A stretch of DNA of 13,971 nt, taken from positions 1 through 13,971 of the forward strand of contig JBOHCT010000113.1 of NCBI GenBank assembly GCA_050699055.1, read 5' to 3'. Shown here one piece after another: positions 5,972 to 13,091 of this stretch. This DNA is from JBOHCT01 sp050699055 (GTDB lineage Bacteria; Actinomycetota; Actinomycetes; Streptosporangiales; JBOHCT01). The first letter of the stretch is position 1. Each line of letters opens with the position of its first letter. Under the pieces are notes generated by a model. That model was not told the origin of the DNA. It did not search any database and was given only the letters and a program-made list of their open reading frames with translations. Both the position numbers and the translations under genes were made by a program.

Positions 5972-8900
5972 ATGACGGAGACGGTGAACGACCCGAGGCC
6001 CGACGCCGGTGGCAGGTCCGGCAAGGGCCTGACGATGCGGCGTGTCTACACGAGGCTAGGGGTCCATCCGTACGACGAGGTGCGTTGGGAGCGCCGCGAC
6101 GTCGTGATGACCAACTGGCGCGACGGCTCTGTCAACTTCGAGCAGCGCGGCGTCGAGTTCCCCGACTTCTGGTCGGTCAACGCGGTCAACATCGTCACGT
6201 CCAAGTACTTCCGTGGCGCCGTCGGCACCCCGGAGCGGGAGTGGAGCCTCAAGCAGCTCATCGACCGGGTCGTCGCCACGTACGTCCAGACAGGCAAGGC
6301 CCACGGGTACTTCGCGAGCGACGACGACGCCGAGATCTTCGACCACGAGCTGAAGCACGCCCTCGTCCACCAGATCTTCAGCTTCAACTCGCCGGTCTGG
6401 TTCAACGTCGGCACTTCTTCGCCGAGTCAGGTGTCGGCGTGCTTCATCCTGTCGGTCGACGACACTATGGAGTCGATCCTCGACTGGTACAAGGAGGAGG
6501 GGCTGATCTTCAAGGGCGGCTCCGGCTCCGGGGTCAACCTCTCCCGCATTCGCTCCAAGGAGGAGCTCCTCTCCTCCGGTGGCACCGCCAGCGGCCCAGT
6601 GTCGTTCATGCGCGGCGCGGACGCGTCCGCCGGCACGATCAAGTCCGGGGGGGCCACGCGCCGCGCCGCCAAGATGGTCGTCCTCGACGTCGACCATCCC
6701 GACGTCGAGGAGTTCGTCGAGACCAAGGCGCGCGAGGAGCACAAGATCCGCGCCCTGCGCGACGCCGGCTACGACATGGACCTCGACGGCAAGGACATGG
6801 CGAGCGTCCAATACCAGAACGCCAACAACTCGGTCCGCGTCTCCGACGAGTTCATGCGGGCGGTGGAGCGCGACCTGCCGTTCTCGCTGCGGGCTCGCAC
6901 GACCGGCGAGCCGGTGAAGGAGATCAAGGCCCGCGACCTGTTCCGGCAGATGGCGCAGGCGGCGTGGGAGTGCGCCGACCCCGGCCTGCAGTACGACGAC
7001 ACGATCAACGACTGGCACACGGCGCCGGAAAGCGGACGAATCACCGCAAGTAACCCTTGCTTCCCCGCGGACCAGCGGGTCGTCACTGACAAGGGCTTGG
7101 TCCGGATCGGGGATCTCGTCGAGCGCGCCGCTCAGGGTGAGGCGTTCGCCGTCTACACCAACGACGTCACCGCCCAGGCGGGCCCGGCGGCCCGGGTGGT
7201 CCCGACGCGGCCGGTGCGCTACATGGTCACCGGAACGAACGAGATCGTGGAGCTGCGGTTCTACGACGGGTCGCGGCTGCGGTGCACTCCCAACCACAGG
7301 GTGTGGACAGCCGACGGTGGTTGGGTGACCGCCGAGGACCTGACGCCGCAGGATCGGGTCGTCCGGTCCTTCCACTACGCACCCCGCTCGATGGCGTCGG
7401 GCACGATCCCGAGCCGCGCGCTGGAGGCCGCGGGTCGGGTCCAGACCCGCAAAGCCCTCACGCCGCCCGAGAAGTGGGACGACGATCTCGCTCACTACCT
7501 GGGGTGGCTTGTCGGCGACGGCTGCGTCACCGAGAAGACCGCGGTAACCGTCTACGGCTCGCCTGAGGACAAGACCGCGGTCATGCCGCGCCACCACGCG
7601 CTGCTGGAGAGGATCACCGGTTTCGCCAGCAAGCCGAGCGTCCAGGCGAACGGCACGTACCAGCTCCGGGTGACCCGCCGCGCGTTGGCCGCGTTCGCTC
7701 GCGGGCTCGGGGTGTCCTCCGGCCGGTCGGCGGACAAGCGGGTCCCCGAGGCCATCTTCGAGGCTCCTGAGGAGGCTCTTGTCGATTTTCTCCAGGGGCT
7801 GTACGACGCCGACGGATGCGTGGTGAACGACGAGCGTAAGGGCACGAGGTACGTCGGCCTGGGCAGCCGGTCCGAGGCGCTCGTGCTCGGGGTGCAGGAG
7901 CTGCTCGCCTCGCTCGGCATCGCCAGCCGCGTCCATACGATGCCGCCGAAGAGGAACCAGTTCTCCTATGTCCGCAAGGACGGCTCCGAGGTCACCTACG
8001 GCACCGACGGGCCGTCGTACGACCTTCGGATCTCCGGCCGTTCGCTGCGCGAGTTCGCCGCGCTGATCGGGTTCTCGCTGCCCCGCAAGGACCGGCGGCT
8101 CAGGGATGTCATCGACCTCCACGACGCGTACGACGTCGACGAGACGGTGCGGCTGGTGAGCCGCACCTCGCAAGGTTTCGAGACGACGTACAACCTCACC
8201 GAGCCGCGCAACCACTCCTACATTGTCGGCGGTACGGTGGTCGCGAACTGCTCGGAGTACCTCCACCTCGACAACTCATCGTGCAATCTCGCGTCGCTCA
8301 ACCTGCTGAAGTTCCTGCGCGAGGACGGGACGTTCGACACCGAGACGTTTGTCAAGGTCGTCGAGCTCGTCATCACGGCGATGGACATCTCGGTGACGTT
8401 CGCGGACTTCCCGACCGAGAAGATCACGGAGACGACCAGGGCCTTCCGTCAGCTCGGCATCGGCTACGCGAACCTTGGCGCGCTGCTCATGGCGACGGGG
8501 CACGCCTACGACAGCGACGGCGGGCGCGCGTTGGCCGCGGCTATCACGTCGCTGATGACCGGTACGGCGTACAAGCGCTCCGCCGAGCTCGCTGGCGTCG
8601 TCGGGCCGTACGACGGCTACGCCAAGAACGCCGAATCCCACAAGCGGGTGATGCGCAAGCACGCGGCCGCGAGCGACGCCGTCCGGTCGGTCGGAGAAAT
8701 GGACCACGAGATCCTCGAGGCGGCCTCGGACGCCTGGAAGCGCGGCCTCGAGATCGGCGAGAAGAACGGTTGGCGAAATGCACAAGCCAGTGTTCTCGCG
8801 CCGACAGGGTGCCTGACGGGCGACACGATGGTGACGACCGACCGTGGTCTGACGCGGCTCTCCGAGCTGGGGGATAGCTACGGTGACCGCTGGCAGGATC

Positions 8901-11113
8901 TCGACGCCCAGGTGAGCACCGACGAAGGGCCTCGCCAGGCGACAAGGTTCTTCGTCAACGGCGAGGAGCCGACGCGCAGCATCACGACGTGGGGCGGCTA
9001 TCGGATCCAGGGGACGCTCACCCACCGCGTCAAGGTCGTCGACATGAACGCGAAGGAGTGGGTCTGGAAACGCCTCGCCGATATCGAGCCGGGCGACATC
9101 CTCCCCATGCAGATGGGCACCTTCGTCGGGGAGCCCCGCCGCGTCCCACTCCCGGTCCTCGACCAGGCGTACTACACGGGCGATCCGCACCTCCGGGTGC
9201 CCGACCACGTAGACTCCGACCTTGCGGAGCTGAACGGGTACTTCATGGGCGACGGCTCGCTGCACGCCAAGGGCATCCGGCTGTGCGTCGCCGACACCGA
9301 CCTCGATGAGGTCGAGCGGCTCAAGATCCTGAGCAAGGGCCTCTTCGGCATCGAGCCGGTGGTAAGAGCCGAGAGCGGGTACCACGAGGTGTCGCTCCAG
9401 TCCATTCGGCTCGCACGCTGGTGGAGGGCTGCCGGCCTGGGCAAGGAAATGGCCGGGGACGAGCGCGTCGGCAAGGGATGGCACCCGCGTGTCCCCTCGG
9501 CGATCCTCGAGGCCAACGACCCTGCCGTGTATGCGGCGTTCCTCCGGGGACTCTTCGAGGCAGACGGTACGGTCCTCGCCGGCGTACCGAGCGTCTCGAC
9601 GGCCTCGGCGGCGTTCGCCTCGGAGGTCCGAACGATGCTCCTGGCACTGGGTCTGCCCACGACCACGCGCGAGACCACAAGCGGCTGGGGCGGGCCACAG
9701 TTCCAGGTCCGGCTCCGAAACGTGAAGCACGCCAAGCGGTTCGAGGACCGCGTCGGCTTCCTGTCGGCCCGCAAGTCGGCCGCCGTGGTCGAGGCTCCGG
9801 CGACTCAGGGCGGCGACGGCTCCGGCGTCCGGTCCGGCTACCTGTACGAGGAGGTCGCGGCCAACGAGGACGGCGGCGTCCAGCCGACGTACGACCTGTC
9901 CGTGCCGGACAACGTCACCTATGTCGCGTCGGGCTTCGTGAGCCACAACACAATCGGACTCATGATGGACTGCGACACGACAGGCATCGAGCCAGATCTG
10001 GCTTTGGTCAAGATGAAGAAGCTGGTCGGGGGCGGTTCGATGCGAATCGTCAACCAGACCGTGCCGCGGGCACTCGAGCTGCTCGGCTACCAGCAGGAGC
10101 AGATCGAGGCGGTCGTCGACTACATCGCCGAGCACGGCCACGTCATCAACGCACCCGGACTGCGAGAGGAGCACTACGACGTGTTCGACTGCGCCATGGG
10201 GGAGCGGTCGATCAGTCCGATGGGCCACGTGCGGATGGTGGGGGCCGTGCAGCCGTTCCTGTCCGGCTCGGCGTCCAAGACGATCAACCTGCCCGAGTCC
10301 GCCACCGTCGAGGACATCGAGCAGGTCTATCGCGAAGGTTGGCAGCTCGGCCTGAAGGCGCTCGCTGTCTACCGCGACAACTGCAAGGTCGGCCAGCCGC
10401 TGTCGGTCGCCAAGCACGAGGAGGACGAGAAGGAAGCGGAGGTCGCCCGTCCCGTCCGCCGGCGCCTGCCGAAGACGCGGCCGTCGCAGACGACGTCGTT
10501 CTCGGTCGGCGGCGCGGAGGGGTACATGACTGCGTCGTCGTACCCGGACAACGGCCTCGGCGAGGTGTTCCTCAAGCTCGGCAAGCAGGGGTCGACCCTG
10601 GCCGGGGTGATGGACGCGTTCTCGATCGCGATCTCGGTGGCGCTGCAGTACGGGATCCCGCTGGAGACGTACGTCTCGAAGTTCACCAACATGCGCTTCG
10701 AGCCGTCCGGCCTCACCGACGACCCGGATATCCGGATGGCCAGCTCGGCGATGGACTACATCTTCCGGCGGCTGGCGCTGGACCACCTGCCGTACGAGAC
10801 CAGGGCCGAGATGGGCATCTTCACCGCCCAGGAGCGTGCCCGTGCGCTGGAGACCGGGTCGTACGAGGTCGAGGGTGGCGAGGACGACCTCGACCCTGAG
10901 TCGCTCGCCCAGTCGGCGGCGGTCGAGTTGCCTCGGGAGGAGCGACCGCGTGACGCCCGGCCCACCGACGCGGGCTCGTCGACGGAGGTCGCGGAGGCCC
11001 AGCACGGCCGCCAGGCCGACGCGCCGCTCTGCCTCACCTGCGGCACGAAGATGCGCCCTGCCGGCAGCTGCTACGTCTGCGAGGGCTGCGGCTCGACCAG
11101 CGGCTGCAGCTGA
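5972..11113 (+). CDS. nrdJ: adenosylcobalamin-dependent (class II) ribonucleotide reductase, precursor with two inteins
   Basis: Reduces ribonucleotides to deoxyribonucleotides using a cobalamin-generated thiyl radical, without needing oxygen. The precursor is 1713 aa; removing two inteins leaves 936 aa, a normal actinobacterial NrdJ size. Visible motifs are the first redox Cys157 (QVSACFIL), GGSGSGVNLS, and NP/CSEYLHLDNSSCNLAS split by intein 1 (mature Cys363 = radical cysteine, Glu365, Cys374 = second redox cysteine). APTG/TIGLMMDCDTTGIEPD is split by intein 2. C-terminal paired cysteines (CLTCG, CYVCEGCG, GCS at the end) form a zinc-ribbon-like tail and probable reducing shuttle. ATG 5972 is chosen for AGGAGGGGG (5958-5966) 5 bases upstream; an earlier in-frame GTG at 5900 has no such site. 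Reading frame is intact through both inteins, so function depends on splicing. Probably co-transcribed with nrdR. Confidence 0.97.
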   Translation: MTETVNDPRPDAGGRSGKGLTMRRVYTRLGVHPYDEVRWERRDVVMTNWRDGSVNFEQRGVEFPDFWSVNAVNIVTSKYFRGAVGTPEREWSLKQLIDRVVATYVQTGKAHGYFASDDDAEIFDHELKHALVHQIFSFNSPVWFNVGTSSPSQVSACFILSVDDTMESILDWYKEEGLIFKGGSGSGVNLSRIRSKEELLSSGGTASGPVSFMRGADASAGTIKSGGATRRAAKMVVLDVDHPDVEEFVETKAREEHKIRALRDAGYDMDLDGKDMASVQYQNANNSVRVSDEFMRAVERDLPFSLRARTTGEPVKEIKARDLFRQMAQAAWECADPGLQYDDTINDWHTAPESGRITASNPCFPADQRVVTDKGLVRIGDLVERAAQGEAFAVYTNDVTAQAGPAARVVPTRPVRYMVTGTNEIVELRFYDGSRLRCTPNHRVWTADGGWVTAEDLTPQDRVVRSFHYAPRSMASGTIPSRALEAAGRVQTRKALTPPEKWDDDLAHYLGWLVGDGCVTEKTAVTVYGSPEDKTAVMPRHHALLERITGFASKPSVQANGTYQLRVTRRALAAFARGLGVSSGRSADKRVPEAIFEAPEEALVDFLQGLYDADGCVVNDERKGTRYVGLGSRSEALVLGVQELLASLGIASRVHTMPPKRNQFSYVRKDGSEVTYGTDGPSYDLRISGRSLREFAALIGFSLPRKDRRLRDVIDLHDAYDVDETVRLVSRTSQGFETTYNLTEPRNHSYIVGGTVVANCSEYLHLDNSSCNLASLNLLKFLREDGTFDTETFVKVVELVITAMDISVTFADFPTEKITETTRAFRQLGIGYANLGALLMATGHAYDSDGGRALAAAITSLMTGTAYKRSAELAGVVGPYDGYAKNAESHKRVMRKHAAASDAVRSVGEMDHEILEAASDAWKRGLEIGEKNGWRNAQASVLAPTGCLTGDTMVTTDRGLTRLSELGDSYGDRWQDLDAQVSTDEGPRQATRFFVNGEEPTRSITTWGGYRIQGTLTHRVKVVDMNAKEWVWKRLADIEPGDILPMQMGTFVGEPRRVPLPVLDQAYYTGDPHLRVPDHVDSDLAELNGYFMGDGSLHAKGIRLCVADTDLDEVERLKILSKGLFGIEPVVRAESGYHEVSLQSIRLARWWRAAGLGKEMAGDERVGKGWHPRVPSAILEANDPAVYAAFLRGLFEADGTVLAGVPSVSTASAAFASEVRTMLLALGLPTTTRETTSGWGGPQFQVRLRNVKHAKRFEDRVGFLSARKSAAVVEAPATQGGDGSGVRSGYLYEEVAANEDGGVQPTYDLSVPDNVTYVASGFVSHNTIGLMMDCDTTGIEPDLALVKMKKLVGGGSMRIVNQTVPRALELLGYQQEQIEAVVDYIAEHGHVINAPGLREEHYDVFDCAMGERSISPMGHVRMVGAVQPFLSGSASKTINLPESATVEDIEQVYREGWQLGLKALAVYRDNCKVGQPLSVAKHEEDEKEAEVARPVRRRLPKTRPSQTTSFSVGGAEGYMTASSYPDNGLGEVFLKLGKQGSTLAGVMDAFSIAISVALQYGIPLETYVSKFTNMRFEPSGLTDDPDIRMASSAMDYIFRRLALDHLPYETRAEMGIFTAQERARALETGSYEVEGGEDDLDPESLAQSAAVELPREERPRDARPTDAGSSTEVAEAQHGRQADAPLCLTCGTKMRPAGSCYVCEGCGSTSGCS
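7058..8248 (+). mobile_element. intein 1 of NrdJ, with LAGLIDADG homing endonuclease (397 aa)
   Basis: In-frame self-splicing element, precursor residues 363-759. It starts with Cys (CFPADQRVVTDKGLVRIGDL, block A), has the block B histidine in RCTPNHRVW, and ends NHSYIVGGTVVAN with the splice Asn (8246-8248). Its +1 extein residue is Cys. Deleting it restores the conserved NPCSEY motif exactly, which fixes the boundaries. The endonuclease domain has both LAGLIDADG helices, HYLGWLVGDGCV (~7490-7527) and DFLQGLYDADGCV (~7783-7819), each keeping its metal-binding Asp, so homing may still be active. Oddity: the residue before the terminal Asn is Ala, where most inteins have His; the block F region His (NHSY) is present. 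Confidence 0.95.
8810..9949 (+). mobile_element. intein 2 of NrdJ, with LAGLIDADG homing endonuclease (380 aa)
   Basis: In-frame element, precursor residues 947-1326. It begins CLTGDTMVTTDRGLTRLSEL (block A), carries the block B TxxH motif in QGTLTHRVKV, and ends VTYVASGFVSHN, with Asn at 9947-9949 and extein Thr at 9950-9952. Excision regenerates LAPTGTIGLMMDCDT, a conserved reductase motif. The two LAGLIDADG helices are ELNGYFMGDGSL (~9226-9260) and FLRGLFEADGTV (~9538-9570), acidic residues intact. The penultimate His is present, but the usual block F His (as in NHSY of intein 1) is Val in DNVTY. Sequence differs clearly from intein 1 beyond the conserved blocks, so it is an independent insertion, not a recent duplicate. 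Confidence 0.95.
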
Positions 11114-11123
11114 GAGCCAAACG

Positions 11124-11153
11124 GGGCCCCGGGCGTGACCGCGTCCGGGGCCC
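11124..11153 (+). terminator. strong GC hairpin ending nrdJ
   Basis: A 12-bp stem, GGGCCCCGGGCG (11124-11135) with CGTCCGGGGCCC (11142-11153), contains one G-T wobble and a 6-base loop. It lies 10 bases after the nrdJ stop. There is no T-tract, as is common for actinobacterial terminators. Confidence 0.75.
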
Positions 11154-11255
11154 GGCTGCACGATCGGTGGTCGCCGGACGACCTCGTCCCAGGGGTGGTG
11201 GCTCTTCGGCGGCAGGCAGCGCCCGGCGCTGGCGCCTGGGCTATAGCCTGCCCAA

Positions 11256-11275
11256 ACGGGCAACGTAGTGCCCGT
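11256..11275. terminator. second hairpin between nrdJ and the toxin gene
   Basis: A perfect 7-bp stem, ACGGGCA (11256-11262) with TGCCCGT (11269-11275), closes a 6-base loop. Being symmetrical and lying between convergent genes, it could end the minus-strand toxin transcript or back up the nrdJ terminator. The rest of 11154-11324 shows no gene or recognised signal. Confidence 0.4.
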
Positions 11276-11324
11276 AGGTGCGGCGTCATCGATCGACGTT
11301 TGGTGGCCGTCTCTCCGTGCTCGT

Positions 11325-11684
11325 CTACAGCCACGTTTCTCCGTCGGTGAGGTCTCGTTCGCCTGGATACTCGGCCAACTTGGCTTCGAGCGCCTTGATG
11401 ATGCGTCCGACGTCCGCCGCGGTGCGCCGGTAGCCGTCCGGCAGGAAGACCATGCCGCAGTGCCCGGGGCCTCCGGGCGTGATGGCCTCGTGGTGGAGTG
11501 GTCGGTAGTCGCGCAGGTTGTCGGTGACCACGGCGCGACGCTCGCGACGGGCGAGGTTCACGACGTCCGGGTCGGACAGCGCGTGCGAGTCGCCTCCCTC
11601 CTTGATGGCCCATCCGTCGTGGCCGCGTCCGCGCAGCTCACGCGCGATGACCGGTGAGAGCATCTCGTCGAGCAGGAGCCTCAC
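11325..11684 (-). CDS. DUF5615 PIN-like toxin of a type II toxin-antitoxin pair
   Basis: A 119-residue PIN-like protein of the DUF5615 (Mut7-C-related) group, predicted to be an RNase. It opens with the family sequence RLLLDEMLSPVIARELRGRGHD (Asp6, Glu7). It then shows LSDPDVVNLARRERRAVVTDN, with Asp38 and Asp55 at the positions expected for the acidic metal-binding cluster, and DYRPLH. The GTG start at 11684 overlaps the antitoxin stop by GTGA; upstream sequence in the same frame belongs under the antitoxin gene and is not counted. AGGAG lies immediately before the GTG, too close for ordinary initiation, so expression likely depends on translational coupling to the antitoxin. Nuclease activity and toxicity are inferred from family and gene pairing, not shown by the sequence. 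Confidence 0.75.
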   Translation of the reverse strand: MRLLLDEMLSPVIARELRGRGHDGWAIKEGGDSHALSDPDVVNLARRERRAVVTDNLRDYRPLHHEAITPGGPGHCGMVFLPDGYRRTAADVGRIIKALEAKLAEYPGERDLTDGETWL

Positions 11685-12094
11685 CTCCTGACCGCCGCGT
11701 GGCCGGCGATCCAGGATGCGTGGGCCTCCTGTTTCTCGCGCGCGTTGAGATCGATCCACTCGTTGATCTCGTCGGGGTACGCGCCGTAGTAGGTGACCGC
11801 GGCCTGGACAAGCCCGAGCGGCATCTCCAAGTAGTCAGCAGTGTTGTGGGCGTCGCCGTCGTTGTCTCGGACCGCGGCGATGATCTCCCAGACGTCCATG
11901 CCGGTGCCGACGATGCGGGCCCGGCGGCCGGCTGGCCCAGCGACGAACCGAACCAGCGGGTGATCGTCCATGCGTAGGCCTTCCTCGACGTAGCGCTGGG
12001 CCAGGGTCCGCGACGGCGTGTGTACGCGATGGGCGCGCGACCTCAGACGCTCCACGGTCGCTTCCGGCAGGCGCAGGCTCATCGGCTGGCTCAT
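11681..12094 (-). CDS. antitoxin with RHH-like N-terminus and DUF433 domain
   Basis: A 137-residue partner of the downstream PIN-like toxin. Residues ~5-45 (MSLRLPEATVERLRSRAHR through TLAQRYVEEGLRM) look like a ribbon-helix-helix DNA-binding segment. Residues ~60-115 carry a DUF433-type domain (GMDVWEIIAAVRDN, NTADYLEMPLGLVQAAVTYY, YPDEINEW), the usual companion of DUF5615 proteins. Order antitoxin-then-toxin with a 4-base overlap is typical of type II modules and ensures antitoxin excess. Start: ATG 12094 has no clear Shine-Dalgarno; a TACTAC -10-like sequence lies only 6 bases upstream on the minus strand, so a leaderless or very short leader transcript is possible. An alternative start is Met5. 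Autoregulation through the inverted repeat at the start codon is plausible. Confidence 0.75.
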   Translation of the reverse strand: MSQPMSLRLPEATVERLRSRAHRVHTPSRTLAQRYVEEGLRMDDHPLVRFVAGPAGRRARIVGTGMDVWEIIAAVRDNDGDAHNTADYLEMPLGLVQAAVTYYGAYPDEINEWIDLNAREKQEAHASWIAGHAAVRR

Positions 12095-12122
12095 GTAGCT
12101 CGTAGTAACACAGCGCGCTACA
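12094..12122 (-). promoter_or_regulatory. inverted repeat over the antitoxin start, possible operator
   Basis: TGTAGC (12094-12099) and GCTACA (12117-12122) form a perfect 6-bp inverted repeat with 17 bases between, centred just upstream of the antitoxin ATG and covering the likely -10. Between them is the 8-bp palindrome AGCGCGCT (12112-12119). Such symmetry suits binding by the RHH half of the antitoxin, but short repeats of this kind also occur by chance. Confidence 0.35.
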
Positions 12123-12217
12123 GGACAGGGCTTTCATCCCGGAGGCGGGCCACTGTGACGGAGTCCTTGGGCACACTCTGGGAGAAGAGTCAATGTGCGA
12201 CAACGCTTGGGCGCGGG

Positions 12218-12330
12218 CCAGATCCAGATGGCGAGGTTCTCCCGCAGCGTGGGTGGGCGGGGATCTCCCGGTACTTGCGGCCCTTGCCGGATCGCACGAT
12301 CACCAGCCCTTTGCGGGACTGCGCAATGGG
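12218..12330 (-). pseudogene. tyrosine recombinase (phage integrase/Xer-type) remnant with a frameshift
   Basis: On the minus strand one frame (12324 down to 12253) reads SRKGLVIVRSGKGRKYREIPAH, which resembles the V.RSGKG.KYRE.P core segment of tyrosine recombinases that precedes the catalytic His/Arg region. A one-base deletion near 12252 then moves the expected continuation, TLRENLAIWIW, into the next frame (12250-12218). No catalytic Arg-His-Tyr set, start codon or further homology is seen on either side. This is therefore a short decayed fragment of an integrase or recombinase gene, not a working gene. It lies between the antitoxin and the TOPRIM gene and suggests that mobile DNA once inserted here. 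The rest of 12123-12371 shows nothing recognisable. Confidence 0.6.
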
Positions 12331-12371
12331 CTGCCTTCGTGCTGACGGTCGAGGGCTTGACCTTCGGTGGG

Positions 12372-13037
12372 TCAGACGGCGGTGAGCAGCGCGTCGAGCG
12401 GTCCAGGCAAGGTATCCTGGCCAACCGCCGCCTCGACGAGCAGCCGTGCGTAGCGCAGCTTGCGGCGCGAGCCGCTGCCCAGGAACCGCCGCATCTGCGC
12501 TTCGGGCTCCCGGCCACGCCAGGCGGGCTGGCTCTGCAGCGAGTGGAACGACCCGAGGTCGCCCTGCGAGTCGAAGAGTGCTTCGACCCCTGCGGTGCCC
12601 ACGGCGCGGATCAGCTCGTCCTCCAGATCGTTGACGCAGACGTAGAACCCGAGGCGCTCCATGTCGGTGCGCATGCGGGGTGAGCCGACATGGGTCGCGA
12701 CCAGTCCATGCCGGAATATCTCCTCCTCACGCAGGTCGCACAGACCGGCAAGTCGCACCCGGGCGCCCAGCGGGCCCCACCTCGTCAGGAAGCGGCCGAT
12801 CGCGTGCGCCCCGCCGATCGGCACGATCACGACCCGCTCCGCCTCGAGATCCCGGCCGCGGCCCACGGCGGCCGTTTCCAGTGCGATCTGGTCGCTGATG
12901 CCCTCGACGAGCGCCACGGCCCCGGCGTTGTCGACCTTCGCCAGGGCGCGGGCCGTCGCCCGAATCGGGGCGGCAGGGCCACTCACGTAGCCATCGAGCG
13001 CCCTGTGGGCAAGCTCACGGCGATTGGTGACATCCAT
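12372..13037 (-). CDS. stand-alone OLD-type TOPRIM domain protein
   Basis: A 221-residue protein whose core is a TOPRIM fold as in the C-terminal half of OLD-family nucleases. Motif VALVEGISDQIALETAA (Glu45 as the first acidic residue) is followed by RVVIVPIGGAHAIGRFL, then GLCDLREEEIF (Asp101) and VCVNDLEDELIRAVG (Asp138, Asp140). These acidic residues would bind metal for nucleotidyl transfer or phosphodiester hydrolysis. The ATPase half found in full OLD proteins (and in GajA) is absent, and no ATPase gene is next to it. Similar short proteins are annotated in actinomycetes as TOPRIM nucleotidyl transferase/hydrolase domain proteins of unknown role. ATG 13037 has only a weak GGGAA upstream. 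It lies 54 bases downstream of the DinB-like gene on the same strand, so the two may be co-transcribed. Confidence 0.75.
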   Translation of the reverse strand: MDVTNRRELAHRALDGYVSGPAAPIRATARALAKVDNAGAVALVEGISDQIALETAAVGRGRDLEAERVVIVPIGGAHAIGRFLTRWGPLGARVRLAGLCDLREEEIFRHGLVATHVGSPRMRTDMERLGFYVCVNDLEDELIRAVGTAGVEALFDSQGDLGSFHSLQSQPAWRGREPEAQMRRFLGSGSRRKLRYARLLVEAAVGQDTLPGPLDALLTAV

Positions 13038-13091
13038 GGTGGTTCCCAGTCCGCGGTTTCCGCACGTCCGGTCGGCTATGGGTTGGATGGG

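Noticed and set aside
6056..8266. Long open frame (736 codons) opposite the first half of nrdJ
   Set aside because: Same artefact; rich in Arg/Val/Asp/Gly with no recognisable domain, antisense to nrdJ and intein 1.
8276..11263. Very long open frame (995 codons) on the strand opposite nrdJ
   Set aside because: Mirror-frame artefact of GC-rich coding DNA; the plus strand encodes conserved reductase and intein motifs throughout.
12195..12683. Plus-strand open frame of 162 codons
   Set aside because: Antisense to the TOPRIM gene and the recombinase remnant, with no domain signal.
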